Shown here piece by piece: positions 1-8,006 of a stretch of DNA of 64,000 nucleotides. Position numbers and translations under genes: made by a program. The number at the start of each line of letters is the position of its first letter. Position 1 is the stretch's first letter. The DNA lies in the NCBI GenBank assembly GCA_900544765.1, contig UQWI01000002.1:191971-255970 (forward strand). Reading direction: 5' to 3'. The notes under the pieces are model-generated. The model made no database searches. It worked only from the letters and a program-made list of their open reading frames with translations, and had not been told where the DNA came from. This stretch comes from an uncultured Eubacteriales bacterium. Lineage in GTDB: Bacteria > Bacillota > Clostridia > Oscillospirales > Oscillospiraceae.

Positions 1-708
1 TCCGGCGCGTTTATGAAAACTGAGGAGGACGCGCGCACCCTCGCGCGGGAGATGGTGGAGATAGGCACGCTCGCCGGGCGAAAGACGGTCGCCTGCATCA
101 CGGACATGGACCAGCCGCTCGGGAACGCTGTCGGCAACGCGCTGGAGGTCAAGGAGGCTCTCTCGCTGCTCAAGGGCGAATACGGCGGCGAGCTGAAGGA
201 GCTGTGCCTGACGCTTGGCGGCTGCATCCTCACCGAGGCCGGGGCGGCGGCGGACGACGCCGAGGCCCGCGAAATGCTCGAGCGCGGCATAGCCGACGGC
301 AGCGCGCTGGAGAAGTTTGCCGAGTTCATCCGCGCCCAGGGCGGCGACGCGAGCGAGGTCTACGACGCCGCGCTCCTGCCCGAGGCCCCGGTCAAGTACG
401 AAGTCCCGAGTGAAACGGGCGGATACGTCCGGCATATAGACGCCGAGGGCGTCGGCCTGGTGAGCATGCACCTGGGCGGCGGACGTGAGACAGCCGAGAG
501 CGTGATTGACCTGGCGGTCGGAGTGGTGCTGCACAAAAAGCGCGGCGACGCGGTGGGCGAGGGCGAATCCCTGGCCACCATCCACGCCCGCGACGAGGCC
601 TCGGCAGAGAGCGCGGCCAAACTGCTCAGGAGCGCGTACACCATCGGTGCGGACAGGCCCGAAAGCTCGCCTTTCGTCAAGGCAATTATCCGCGCCGGGG
701 ACCGGTGA
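1..708 (+). CDS. pdp: Pyrimidine-nucleoside phosphorylase, C-terminal part
   Basis: This is the 3' part of a gene whose start lies before the window; the frame is open from base 1 and 235 residues remain. The retained sequence has the family signature GSGAFMKT (its SGAFMKT part visible at the left edge), followed by ITDMDQPLG and the C-terminal alpha/beta domain that ends the thymidine/pyrimidine-nucleoside phosphorylase fold. The enzyme cleaves thymidine or uridine with phosphate to give the base and (deoxy)ribose-1-phosphate, for nucleoside salvage in the cytosol. Full-length family members are about 430-440 residues, so roughly half is missing off the window edge. Thymidine versus uridine preference cannot be read from this fragment. 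Confidence 0.9.
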   Translation, partial: SGAFMKTEEDARTLAREMVEIGTLAGRKTVACITDMDQPLGNAVGNALEVKEALSLLKGEYGGELKELCLTLGGCILTEAGAAADDAEAREMLERGIADGSALEKFAEFIRAQGGDASEVYDAALLPEAPVKYEVPSETGGYVRHIDAEGVGLVSMHLGGGRETAESVIDLAVGVVLHKKRGDAVGEGESLATIHARDEASAESAAKLLRSAYTIGADRPESSPFVKAIIRAGDR

Positions 709-853
709 GACCGGTTTTTAAAAGGACGGCGCGTGTAGCGCCCCGGCCAAATTGCATTAGGCTTTGCAGCGCCGGACGGCTGCAAAGCCGCCGTTCGGCT
801 TCCGCAATGTGCATGGCGGCAAAAGCCATGCAACGGATTAAAAAGGAGATACT
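709..853 (+). other. Hairpin-rich intergenic segment before the MBL hydrolase gene
   Basis: Two perfect inverted repeats are visible: an 11-bp stem (760-770 with 779-789, arms GGCTTTGCAGC and GCTGCAAAGCC) and a 7-bp stem (811-817 with 825-831). A 5-bp pair (751-755 with 804-808) could close the first one. The block ends just before the AAGGAG ribosome-binding site of the next gene. No known riboswitch core is recognised; it could be a structured leader or a decayed intergenic repeat. Confidence 0.45.
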
Positions 854-1669
854 ATGAAGATAACCTGCCTTATTGACAACTGCGCCCTGGACGGCTTCAA
901 AAGCGAACACGGCCTGAGCCTTTGGATTGAAGCCTGCGGACACAAGTTCCTTTTCGACACGGGAGAGACCGACGCCTTCCTGGCCAATGCCAAGGCGCTG
1001 GGCATCGACATAGGAGAGGCCGAGTTCTGCGTCATAAGTCACGGCCACCACGACCACGGCGGCGGAATCAGGGCGTTTTTCGAGGCAAACAAGCACGCCA
1101 GGGTCTATGTGAGGGAAGGCGCCTTCGGCCCGCGCTATTCCAACAAGCCGGGGGAAGGCAAGCGGTACATTGGAATTGATGCGTCGCTCCAAGGTGGGAA
1201 GCGGATTGTTGAAACGGACGAGAGGTGCGAAATTTGTCCGGGAATACTCCTGTTTTCCGGGGTTACGGGAAATGAGCTGCACTCTCCCGCGAACGACGTG
1301 CTGATGGGTGCGGACGGGGAGACGCCGGATGAATTTGCCCACGAGCAGAACATGCTGATTGCCGAGGGAGAGCGCCGCGTCCTTATTGCGGGCTGCGCCC
1401 ATCGCGGCATAGCCAACATAATGCGGCGCGCGCTGGAGCTCTCCGGGGGTAAGCTCGACGCCGTTATCGGCGGCATGCACCTGGCGATACCCGGCACAAG
1501 CGACATCAACATACCACTCGTCGACGGCACGGCGGATTACCTGCTCGCCAGCCCCGGAACTGTGTACTATACGGGGCACTGCACGGGCCTGGGGAGCTTT
1601 GCGCGTCTCCAGGAGCGCATGGGCGAGCGGGTGAAGTACCTGCACGCGGGCGAGAGCATTGAGCTGTAA
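854..1669 (+). CDS. Metallo-beta-lactamase-fold hydrolase
   Basis: A 271-residue protein of the MBL-fold group often labelled 7,8-dihydropterin-6-yl-methyl-4-(beta-D-ribofuranosyl)aminobenzene-phosphate synthase-like. The metal-binding motif HGHHDH sits at residues 63-68, preceded by FDTG at 34-37, and the later metal ligands are plausibly the His residues around CAHRG and GGMH. A clear AAGGAG site precedes the ATG. There is no signal peptide, so it is cytosolic. The substrate is unknown, because this subgroup hydrolyses very different compounds. It probably forms a short transcription unit with the next gene, 11 bp downstream. Confidence 0.8.
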   Translation: MKITCLIDNCALDGFKSEHGLSLWIEACGHKFLFDTGETDAFLANAKALGIDIGEAEFCVISHGHHDHGGGIRAFFEANKHARVYVREGAFGPRYSNKPGEGKRYIGIDASLQGGKRIVETDERCEICPGILLFSGVTGNELHSPANDVLMGADGETPDEFAHEQNMLIAEGERRVLIAGCAHRGIANIMRRALELSGGKLDAVIGGMHLAIPGTSDINIPLVDGTADYLLASPGTVYYTGHCTGLGSFARLQERMGERVKYLHAGESIEL

Positions 1670-1680
1670 ACGGGGGCCGG

Positions 1681-2322
1681 ATGAGGACCATCGGGACTGA
1701 CGGAATTTTCAGCATTGAACCTGTTGAGGGCATAAGCGGCTGGTACTATGGATGCGATTACGCAAACGGGGACCTGTTCGAGGCCGAAGAGCTGTACCGC
1801 TCCGGACACAAGGTGACAGGCAACAGGCTTGTCTTGATACGTTACCCGGAGGGGAGCGTTATGTCCCTGCCTGCGGGGGAGCACAGATATTGGGGCAGCC
1901 CGGTGGGATACGACGGATGTATATATACGCTGCTTGTGGACTTCGCCGAGGGGAAAATAGAGGTTTCCCGCTTTGGCTGTGGGCGATACGGCTGGGACAG
2001 GCTTGCGGAGATAGCGCTGGACAGCATAGAGGACTGCTATAACCTCATGCTTAAGCTCTCGCCGCCCACGCTGGTCAGGCACTCGAGCGACGATGTGTTC
2101 GAGACAATCTGGCCGGAGCGGGCCAGGTTCCGGGTCGGCGGCAATGAGGGGCTGTGCGCCCGGCAGGGGACGCGCCTGTATTTCTCGGCATGGTACGAGG
2201 ATCCAGACTACCATGAGGAAACGCTCGTGCGGGACCTGGCAACGGGCGAAGTGCTTGAGCGGAGGCCCGGCGCACCCTGGCTTATGCCGGACGGGCAGCT
2301 GTGGCTGCTTACTAATACCTGA
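1681..2322 (+). CDS. Protein of unknown function (213 aa)
   Basis: I do not recognise this family. The protein has no signal peptide or membrane segment and is rich in aromatic, Gly and Asp residues. Short beta-strand-like segments ending in turns suggest an all-beta, propeller- or TolB-like fold (inference). It starts at an ATG 11 bp after the hydrolase stop, with a GGGGG ribosome-binding site close upstream, so it is likely co-transcribed with it. It ends just before a pair of terminator hairpins that separate it from the convergent oxidoreductase cluster. Confidence 0.6.
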   Translation: MRTIGTDGIFSIEPVEGISGWYYGCDYANGDLFEAEELYRSGHKVTGNRLVLIRYPEGSVMSLPAGEHRYWGSPVGYDGCIYTLLVDFAEGKIEVSRFGCGRYGWDRLAEIALDSIEDCYNLMLKLSPPTLVRHSSDDVFETIWPERARFRVGGNEGLCARQGTRLYFSAWYEDPDYHEETLVRDLATGEVLERRPGAPWLMPDGQLWLLTNT

Positions 2323-2328
2323 TAGCAG

Positions 2329-2362
2329 TAATAAGGAGAGGCCCTGGGGCCTCTCCTTATTA
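2329..2362. terminator. Long hairpin between convergent transcription units
   Basis: A perfect 15-bp stem (2329-2343 with 2348-2362) with a CTGG loop follows the unknown gene. It lacks a clean T run but lies directly before a second, T-flanked hairpin. Confidence 0.6.
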
Positions 2363-2384
2363 CATCAGCGCCCGGCGCAGGGCA

Positions 2385-2416
2385 GCAAAAAAGCACCCGC
2401 AGGGGTGCTTTTTTGC
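2385..2416. terminator. Bidirectional intrinsic terminator
   Basis: A 14-bp stem (2385-2398 with 2403-2416) whose arms carry A6 and T6 tracts, so it can end transcription from both sides: the plus-strand unknown gene and the minus-strand oxidoreductase operon. Confidence 0.85.
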
Positions 2417-2427
2417 TTGTGATAGGT

Positions 2428-2982
2428 TTAGGCGCCGTAGTGCTCCTGGACGTAAGCCATGCCGGCCTCGAGGGCCTTGATGTTGCCGTCGAGGAACTTG
2501 GCCTTCTTCTCGCCGAGCTCAACGCGCATGGCGTTGATGACGGCTTCCTTGCTGATGACGTCGGGCTTCTTGGCGATGTAGGCGCCGAGGAAGACCACGT
2601 TGGCTCCCTTGAGGTTGCCGATGCTCTCGGCTATCTCGTTGCAGGGGACGTAGACGGCGTCGACGTCGTCACGATCGGTCTTGATGTCGATGATGGAGCT
2701 GTTGATGAGCAGCAGTCCGCCCGGCTTCACGTCGCTCTGGAACTTGAGCAGGGAGGGCTTGTTCATGGCGAGGATGGTGTCAGCCTGAGCAATCAGCGGG
2801 CTGGCAACGGGCCTGTCGGAGACGACGACGGAGCAGTTGGCCGTACCGCCGCGCATCTCGGGGCCATAGCTGGGCAGCCAGGAGACGTGCTTGCCGCTCT
2901 CCATGCCCGCCTCGGCGAGGAACTTGCCTATGAGCAGCATGCCCTGGCCGCCGAAGCCTGCGAATATACACTGTTCCTTCAT
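2428..2982 (-). CDS. 2-oxoacid:ferredoxin oxidoreductase, gamma subunit
   Basis: A 184-residue gamma subunit of a four-subunit 2-oxoacid:ferredoxin oxidoreductase (KOR/VOR type). The N-terminal GFGGQG (residues 9-14) and the PSYGPEMRGG block are the family hallmarks; this subunit helps bind CoA. It is the last gene of the operon ferredoxin-alpha-beta-gamma, separated from beta by 3 bp, and is followed by a bidirectional terminator. The complex decarboxylates a 2-oxoacid to an acyl-CoA, reducing ferredoxin and releasing CO2. Subunit sizes fit the KOR/VOR type; whether the substrate is 2-oxoglutarate or a branched-chain oxoacid is not decidable here. Confidence 0.9.
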   Translation of the reverse strand: MKEQCIFAGFGGQGMLLIGKFLAEAGMESGKHVSWLPSYGPEMRGGTANCSVVVSDRPVASPLIAQADTILAMNKPSLLKFQSDVKPGGLLLINSSIIDIKTDRDDVDAVYVPCNEIAESIGNLKGANVVFLGAYIAKKPDVISKEAVINAMRVELGEKKAKFLDGNIKALEAGMAYVQEHYGA

Positions 2983-2985
2983 AAC

Positions 2986-3729
2986 TTATTCGGCCCCCTT
3001 ATCCTTGTAGACACCCAGCGGGTAGTACGGGATCATGTTCTCCTCGAGCCACTTCATAGCCTCGACCGGGCTGAAGCCCCAGTTGGTCGGGCAGGTGGAG
3101 AGGACCTCGACGATGTTCAGGCCATGGCCGTCCATCTGGTACTGGAAGGCCTTCTTGATGGCCTTCTTGGCCTTCATGATGTTGGCGGTGGTGTTCAGGG
3201 CCACGCGCTCGGCGTAGTAGCAGTCGGGTATCTGGCTGAGCATCTCGCAGACCTTGATGGGCGAGCCGCTCCACTCCTCGCTGCGGCCGTAGGGGCTGGT
3301 GGTGGTCTTCTGGCCGATGAGGGTGGTCGGGGCCATCTGACCGCCGGTCATGCCGTAGATGGCGTTGTTGATGAATATAACGGTTATCTTCTCGCCGCGG
3401 TGGCAGGCGTGGACAATCTCGTTGGTGCCGATGGAGGCTAGGTCGCCGTCACCCTGATAGGTAAAGACGCAGGTCTCCGGATGGACACGCTTGATGCCGG
3501 TGGCGACAGCCGGGGCGCGGCCGTGCGCGGCCTCAAACATGTCGCAGTTGAAGTAGTCGTAAGCGAACACGGCGCATCCGACGGGGGCAACGCCAATGAC
3601 GTTGTCCTCGAGGCCGAGCTCTTCTATGCTTTCAGCGACCAGGCGATGCGCTATACCGTGATTGCAGCCGGGGCAGTAGTGGAACACGGTATCGGTGAGC
3701 ATCTTGGTCTTTTCAAATACTACGGCCAT
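2986..3729 (-). CDS. 2-oxoacid:ferredoxin oxidoreductase, beta (TPP-binding) subunit
   Basis: A 247-residue thiamine-diphosphate-binding subunit. CPGC at residues 19-22 is the start of the conserved Cys region, GDGD at 93-96 begins the TPP/Mg motif, and the motif is completed by the NN at about 117-118. The chain is shorter than pyruvate-type beta subunits (about 300 residues, as in the second cluster at 42-43 kb), matching KOR/VOR enzymes. Its start codon abuts the stop of the alpha gene, implying translational coupling. Confidence 0.92.
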   Translation of the reverse strand: MAVVFEKTKMLTDTVFHYCPGCNHGIAHRLVAESIEELGLEDNVIGVAPVGCAVFAYDYFNCDMFEAAHGRAPAVATGIKRVHPETCVFTYQGDGDLASIGTNEIVHACHRGEKITVIFINNAIYGMTGGQMAPTTLIGQKTTTSPYGRSEEWSGSPIKVCEMLSQIPDCYYAERVALNTTANIMKAKKAIKKAFQYQMDGHGLNIVEVLSTCPTNWGFSPVEAMKWLEENMIPYYPLGVYKDKGAE

Positions 3730-4805
3730 TACAATACCTCCCTCATGCTGAGCAGCTTGGCTTTGATCTCCTCCGGAGTCGGCATCTGGCTGCCGTAGTG
3801 ACCGAAGAAGTCGACCTTGTTGTCGCCGTTCATGGCGAGCTTGACGTCCTCGAGCATCTGGCCCGCGTTCAGCTCAACGTCCAGGACGGCCTTGACGCCG
3901 GGTGCGGTGCCCGCGTCGTGCAGCTCCTTGTACGGGAAGGGCCAGAGGGTGATGGGACGCAGCATGCCGATGTTGATGCCCTCCTCCTTCAGCTCGTCGA
4001 TGGCGCTCTTGGCTATACGGGCGACGGTGCCGAAGGCGGTGACAATTATCTCCGCGTTCTCCATGTTGTAGGCCTCGTAGCGGACCTCGTTGGCCTCTAT
4101 CTTGCGGTAGATGGCCTGCAGGTCCTCGTTGTGGACGGTGAGGTCCTCGGTGTTGATGTACATGGAGTTGATGATGGTGCGTCCGGCCTTCTTGGAGAAA
4201 CCGTGGCCGTTGGCGGCCCAGGGCTTCTTCTCGAGGTCGACGGTGTACTCGTGCATCTCGGGCAGCTCGACGGGCTCCATCATCTGGCAAATCATGCCGT
4301 CGGCGACGATCATGACGGGGCACTGGTACTTGTCGGCGGTGTCGAAGGCGACGCTCATAAGGTCGATGCTCTCCTGGACGGAGGCGGGGGCAAAGACAAC
4401 GAGGTGGTAGTCACCGTGGCCGCCGCCCTTGGTGGCCTGGAAGTAGTCCGCCTGGCCGGCCTGGATGGAGCCGAGGCCGGGGCCGCCGCGCATCACGTTC
4501 ATGATGACGCAGGGCAGCTGGGCGCCCGCTATGTAGCTGATGCCCTCCTGCTTCAGGGAGACTCCGGGGGAGGAGGAGCTGGTGAGGACGCGCACGCCGG
4601 TGCCGGCAGCGCCGTAGACCATGTTGATGGCGCCGACCTCGCTCTCAGCCTGCAGGAAGCAGCCGCCAATCTCGGGCATGCGCTCGGACATGTACTCGGG
4701 TATTTCAGTCTGCGGGGTTATCGGGTAGCCGAAGAAGTACCTGCAGCCGCAGCGGATGGCGGCCTCGGCGATGGCTTCGCTGCCCTTCATCAGAGTCAAT
4801 GCCAT
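3729..4805 (-). CDS. vorB: 2-oxoacid:ferredoxin oxidoreductase, alpha subunit (VorB-like)
   Basis: A 358-residue alpha subunit. The YPITPQTEIPEY block (residues 27-38) is the typical pyrimidine-binding motif, followed by the substrate/TPP domain with the SSSPG loop and a C-terminal transketolase-like domain. The length resembles proteins commonly named 3-methyl-2-oxobutanoate dehydrogenase subunit VorB. That name is family transfer, and 2-oxoglutarate remains possible. It lies 13 bp downstream of the ferredoxin-like subunit and overlaps the beta gene by one base. With the neighbouring dehydrogenases and transporter it suggests oxidative use of an imported acid. Confidence 0.88.
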   Translation of the reverse strand: MALTLMKGSEAIAEAAIRCGCRYFFGYPITPQTEIPEYMSERMPEIGGCFLQAESEVGAINMVYGAAGTGVRVLTSSSSPGVSLKQEGISYIAGAQLPCVIMNVMRGGPGLGSIQAGQADYFQATKGGGHGDYHLVVFAPASVQESIDLMSVAFDTADKYQCPVMIVADGMICQMMEPVELPEMHEYTVDLEKKPWAANGHGFSKKAGRTIINSMYINTEDLTVHNEDLQAIYRKIEANEVRYEAYNMENAEIIVTAFGTVARIAKSAIDELKEEGINIGMLRPITLWPFPYKELHDAGTAPGVKAVLDVELNAGQMLEDVKLAMNGDNKVDFFGHYGSQMPTPEEIKAKLLSMREVL

Positions 4806-4818
4806 GTCTGTTCCCTCC

Positions 4819-5028
4819 TCATTCCTTCTCGATGCGGATTACCACATCGGGACACGTTCTGGCGCAGGACGCGCAGGCTATGCAGGCCGAGACGTCGGTC
4901 ATCTCAGCCGGGTGGTAGCCCTTGGCGTTCAGCTTGGTCTTGGAGAGCTGCAGTATCTTCTTGGGGCAAGCGCGGACGCAGAGTCCGCAGCCCTTGCACA
5001 GCTCTTCGTTGATAGTGAACTTTACCAT
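4819..5028 (-). CDS. 2-oxoacid:ferredoxin oxidoreductase, ferredoxin-like delta subunit
   Basis: A 69-residue 2x[4Fe-4S] protein. Two clusters of CxxCxxCxxxCP are visible: Cys 11, 14, 17, 21 and Cys 49, 52, 55, 59. It passes electrons from the TPP site to soluble ferredoxin. It is the first gene of the operon; a GAGGT ribosome-binding site precedes the ATG. The upstream gap of about 100 bp to the ATPase gene shows no convincing promoter or terminator, so it could start a transcript or be read through. Confidence 0.93.
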   Translation of the reverse strand: MVKFTINEELCKGCGLCVRACPKKILQLSKTKLNAKGYHPAEMTDVSACIACASCARTCPDVVIRIEKE

Positions 5029-5127
5029 GCTTCTACCTCATTTCTAAGATATTTGGGCTTCAGGTTCCTGCTTATTTTTGCGCGTGCTGGTATGTTCTAC
5101 TTAGGCGGCTTGCAAACGGACAGCCCG

Positions 5128-5835
5128 TTACAGGCCTTCCTTCGTGAAAGTTTCCCAGTCGCGGTGCATATAGGTTTGGATCGGCATCGGAGTGCCGATA
5201 AAGCGCTCGTCACGGCCCTCGGCCATGAACTCGGCGAGGATATCCGGACGGCCGGAGGTGTACAGCACGGGGACGCCGGAGCGCTCGCTGGCCTGGCGTA
5301 TGACCTCGTAGCCGTCGCGCAGATCGTCGGCGCTGGCGAGGCGGGCGAGGTTCGTGTTGTTGACGAAGCCGTCGACTCTGAGCCTGGAGTGCCGCTGCAT
5401 GCCCTCCATGAGGGTGAGCAGCTTGTCGCTGGTACCCGCCATGGGGCGGCGGGTGTTGACGACGTTGAGCACCTTCAGGCTGCCCTCGGGCAGGGCCATG
5501 AAGTCCTCGTGATAGCGCCCGAGCGCGGTGGCGCCCGCAGGGTCGCCGCCGACGTCGAAGATGACGGTGTCCCAGTCCAGGGCGAAGGCGCTCGCCACCT
5601 CGGCGGGCAGCGAGAGAGTTTCCACACTCGAATTCACGAAGTTGGGCGAGACGAGGCGTATCTCCTTCGACTTTATCAGCTCCCCGCGGTCGGTGAGCCG
5701 GAAGTAGGTGTTGACCATGTCGAGGTCGAGCAGCTCCACCTTCTTGCCCTCGTTTGCGGCCTGGAAAGCGAAGTTGAGCGCGAGCTCGGTCTTGCCCGAG
5801 CCGTAGTTGCCAATGAGAATGACTACCTCTTTCAT
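5128..5835 (-). CDS. P-loop ATPase (MinD/CobQ-like) beside the oxidoreductase
   Basis: A 235-residue SIMIBI-type nucleotide-binding protein. The Walker A motif GNYGSGKT is at residues 9-16, the LDLD pair (Asp 37, Asp 39) follows the second strand, and a Walker-B-like VIFDVGGD is at 91-98. There are no membrane segments or metal-binding cluster motifs. It sits between the dehydrogenases and the oxidoreductase genes in the same direction. Its job is unknown; a role in cofactor or iron-sulfur maturation or activation of the neighbouring complex is inference from position only. Confidence 0.75.
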   Translation of the reverse strand: MKEVVILIGNYGSGKTELALNFAFQAANEGKKVELLDLDMVNTYFRLTDRGELIKSKEIRLVSPNFVNSSVETLSLPAEVASAFALDWDTVIFDVGGDPAGATALGRYHEDFMALPEGSLKVLNVVNTRRPMAGTSDKLLTLMEGMQRHSRLRVDGFVNNTNLARLASADDLRDGYEVIRQASERSGVPVLYTSGRPDILAEFMAEGRDERFIGTPMPIQTYMHRDWETFTKEGL

Positions 5836-5863
5836 TGCTGCCTCCGTGAATGTGTTTTTATCA

Positions 5864-5899
5864 GGGGCCGGGGAGATATATCGGCAGAAAACCGGCCCC
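5864..5899. other. Intergenic hairpin between ATPase and dehydrogenase genes
   Basis: An 8-bp GC stem (5864-5871 with 5892-5899) with a 20-nt loop. There is no T run on the minus strand after it, so it is more likely a processing or pause site than an operon terminator. Confidence 0.4.
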
Positions 5900-5942
5900 C
5901 TTTATTTCGCCCGGGCACCCTCCTGCCCGTGTCTATACCTGA

Positions 5943-6920
5943 TTAGGCGTTGACGGCGCCGTTCTTCTCGCCGTACTGGTTGTCGTAGTTGTCCTGGATG
6001 CAGCGGATGATGTCGCTGATAACGTCGCAGGTCGGGGTGGGGATGTTGAACTGCTTGCCGTAGTCGCTGATGGCGCCGGTCAGGGTGTCGACCTCGGTGC
6101 GCAGCTTCTTGTACAGCATATCCTGGGCCATGCTCGGATAGTAGTCGCTGATGTTGTCGATGATGTGCTGATGGTCGACGCGAATGAACTCGTCGGCGTC
6201 CAGGGGGATGCCCTTCGCGTTGGCGACGGCGCAGCACTCACGGATGATGTTGTGGAAGAGCTTCTGGCCGTAGGGGTTGTTCTCGACGTAGCCTATCTTC
6301 AGGCGGGTGACGGCGCAGACGGTGTTGACGGTGCAGTTGACGGTGACCTTCTTCCAGATGAAGGGCAGGACGTCCTCGCGGAACACGGCCTCGCAGCCGC
6401 CCTTGTTGAAGCAGTCCTCCATGTACTTGCCGGCGGCGACGGTGAGCTCATTGTTCTCGAGCGCGCCGAAGTTCATGATGACGCCCTCGCTCGGGGTGGA
6501 GACGCAGCCGCCAGGGCCGTCGAGCGCGGTGCCGATGACGCCGGAGCCGACCATGCAGCGGGAGGCGGGGTAGTACTTGAGCAGCTTGTCATCGTTGCCC
6601 AGGCCGTTGATGAGGCTGACGAGGACGGTGTCGGGGCCGATGCAGGGCTTGGCGCCTACGATGGCGCTCTCGAGCTGGTTGGCCTTGGTCATGAATATGA
6701 CAATGTCCATGGTGCCGATTTCGTCGGCGGTATAGGCAGTCTTAAAACCGGTCAGTACGGTGGTCTTGTCCGGGTAGATAGTGAACTTCATGCCGTTGTC
6801 GCGGACGGCGTCCATGTGGGCCTTGTACGGGTCGACAAGGGTCATATCGGCCCCGCCGGCACGAAGATAGCTGGCGAACACGCTGCCGGCAGCGCCGGAA
6901 CCTATCATTGCGATTTTCAT
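5943..6920 (-). CDS. Ketopantoate-reductase-family dehydrogenase, copy 1
   Basis: A 325-residue member of the ketopantoate reductase (ApbA/PanE) superfamily. An N-terminal Rossmann motif GSGAAG is at residues 7-12. WKK at 189-191 and Asn 195/199 match the catalytic Lys/Asn region, and TEVD at 275-278 matches the conserved Glu motif of the C-terminal domain. All catalytic elements look intact. PanE reduces 2-dehydropantoate; here two paralogues sit with a 2-oxoacid oxidoreductase and no pantothenate genes, so I infer a 2-hydroxyacid/2-oxoacid dehydrogenase for the local pathway. Confidence 0.82.
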   Translation of the reverse strand: MKIAMIGSGAAGSVFASYLRAGGADMTLVDPYKAHMDAVRDNGMKFTIYPDKTTVLTGFKTAYTADEIGTMDIVIFMTKANQLESAIVGAKPCIGPDTVLVSLINGLGNDDKLLKYYPASRCMVGSGVIGTALDGPGGCVSTPSEGVIMNFGALENNELTVAAGKYMEDCFNKGGCEAVFREDVLPFIWKKVTVNCTVNTVCAVTRLKIGYVENNPYGQKLFHNIIRECCAVANAKGIPLDADEFIRVDHQHIIDNISDYYPSMAQDMLYKKLRTEVDTLTGAISDYGKQFNIPTPTCDVISDIIRCIQDNYDNQYGEKNGAVNA

Positions 6921-6988
6921 ATTTCTCTTCCTCCTAGTTGATGGATGCTTTTATCAAACGTCTCCTCTCAGAGACGGAGATAACTCTC

Positions 6989-7948
6989 TCAGCCGTTCTC
7001 TGCCCCGTATTGATTATTATAGTTGTCCTGGACGCAGCGTATGATGTCGGCCAGGACGCTGTTGCAGGGGGTGGGGACGCCCAGACGCTCGCCGTACATG
7101 GCGATTGCGCCGTTGAGGACGTCGACCTCCGTCTGACGGTGGTGGAGTACGGAATCCTGCGCCATGCTGGGGTAGTAATCGCCCAGGTTTTCGCGCAGGT
7201 TGGCGATGTCGCCTTCTATGAGCGGCCAGATGTCGCCGACGCCGAGCGCCTTCGCCACGGCGCAGCCCTCTTTCCAGACGTTCATCAGCAGCTTCATGCC
7301 CCACTCGTTGTCCATGGCATAGCGCAGGCGCATGCGCGTTACGGCGCAGACGGCGTTGTAGCCGCTGTTGGTGACGGCCTTCTTCCAGAGCAGGACGCGC
7401 ACGTCGTCCTCAAAGCTCGCGTGGCAGCCGCCGGCCTCGAAACACTCTTCGAGATATTTGCCCGCCGCGTCGGTCTCGGGGCTCTTTTCCACCGCGCCGA
7501 AGAACATCTGTACGCCGTCCTCCGGCTTGGCGACGCAGCAGCCGGGCCCGGCCAGCTCCGTGCCTATCACGCCCGCGCCGTACATGATGCGCGTCTTGGG
7601 GACGTACTTCATGAGTATTTCGTCGTTGCCGATGCCGTTCTGCAGTGAGACGACCACGGTCTTGTCGCCGACGCAGTGCATGACGTCCGGCATTACGCCG
7701 TCCGTCTGCGTGGCCTTGACCATCAGTATTACTATGTCCATGACGGGCAGCTCCGCCGCTGTCGGGGACGTGTGGAAACCGGTGAGGACGCACTCCTCTC
7801 CCTTGCAGCGGAAGGTGAGCCCTTCGGCGGCTATGGCGTCCATGTGGGCCTTGTATTTGTCCACAAGGTACATGTCGGCGCCGCCGCGCCTCAGATACGC
7901 CGCAAACACGCTCCCGGCGGCGCCGGAGCCTATCATAGCTATCTTCAT
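6989..7948 (-). CDS. Ketopantoate-reductase-family dehydrogenase, copy 2
   Basis: A 319-residue paralogue of the preceding gene, in tandem 68 bp upstream of it. The start at 7948 is set by a GGAGGAG site 6 bp upstream and by alignment with copy 1; a longer in-frame extension has no ribosome-binding site. GSGAAG (7-12), WKK (188-190), Asn 194 and TEVD (273-276) are all present. The C-terminal 60 residues (DYYPSMAQD block, IPTP/VPTP, DNYNNQYG) are especially alike in the two copies, while the nucleotide-binding halves differ more. The copies may act on different substrates or form a mixed oligomer (inference). Confidence 0.82.
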   Translation of the reverse strand: MKIAMIGSGAAGSVFAAYLRRGGADMYLVDKYKAHMDAIAAEGLTFRCKGEECVLTGFHTSPTAAELPVMDIVILMVKATQTDGVMPDVMHCVGDKTVVVSLQNGIGNDEILMKYVPKTRIMYGAGVIGTELAGPGCCVAKPEDGVQMFFGAVEKSPETDAAGKYLEECFEAGGCHASFEDDVRVLLWKKAVTNSGYNAVCAVTRMRLRYAMDNEWGMKLLMNVWKEGCAVAKALGVGDIWPLIEGDIANLRENLGDYYPSMAQDSVLHHRQTEVDVLNGAIAMYGERLGVPTPCNSVLADIIRCVQDNYNNQYGAENG

Positions 7949-8006
7949 ATTAATCTCCTCCGCTCTGCTTTTATCGCTGGCCGCCCACATCGCTTGGCGC
8001 CCTTTA

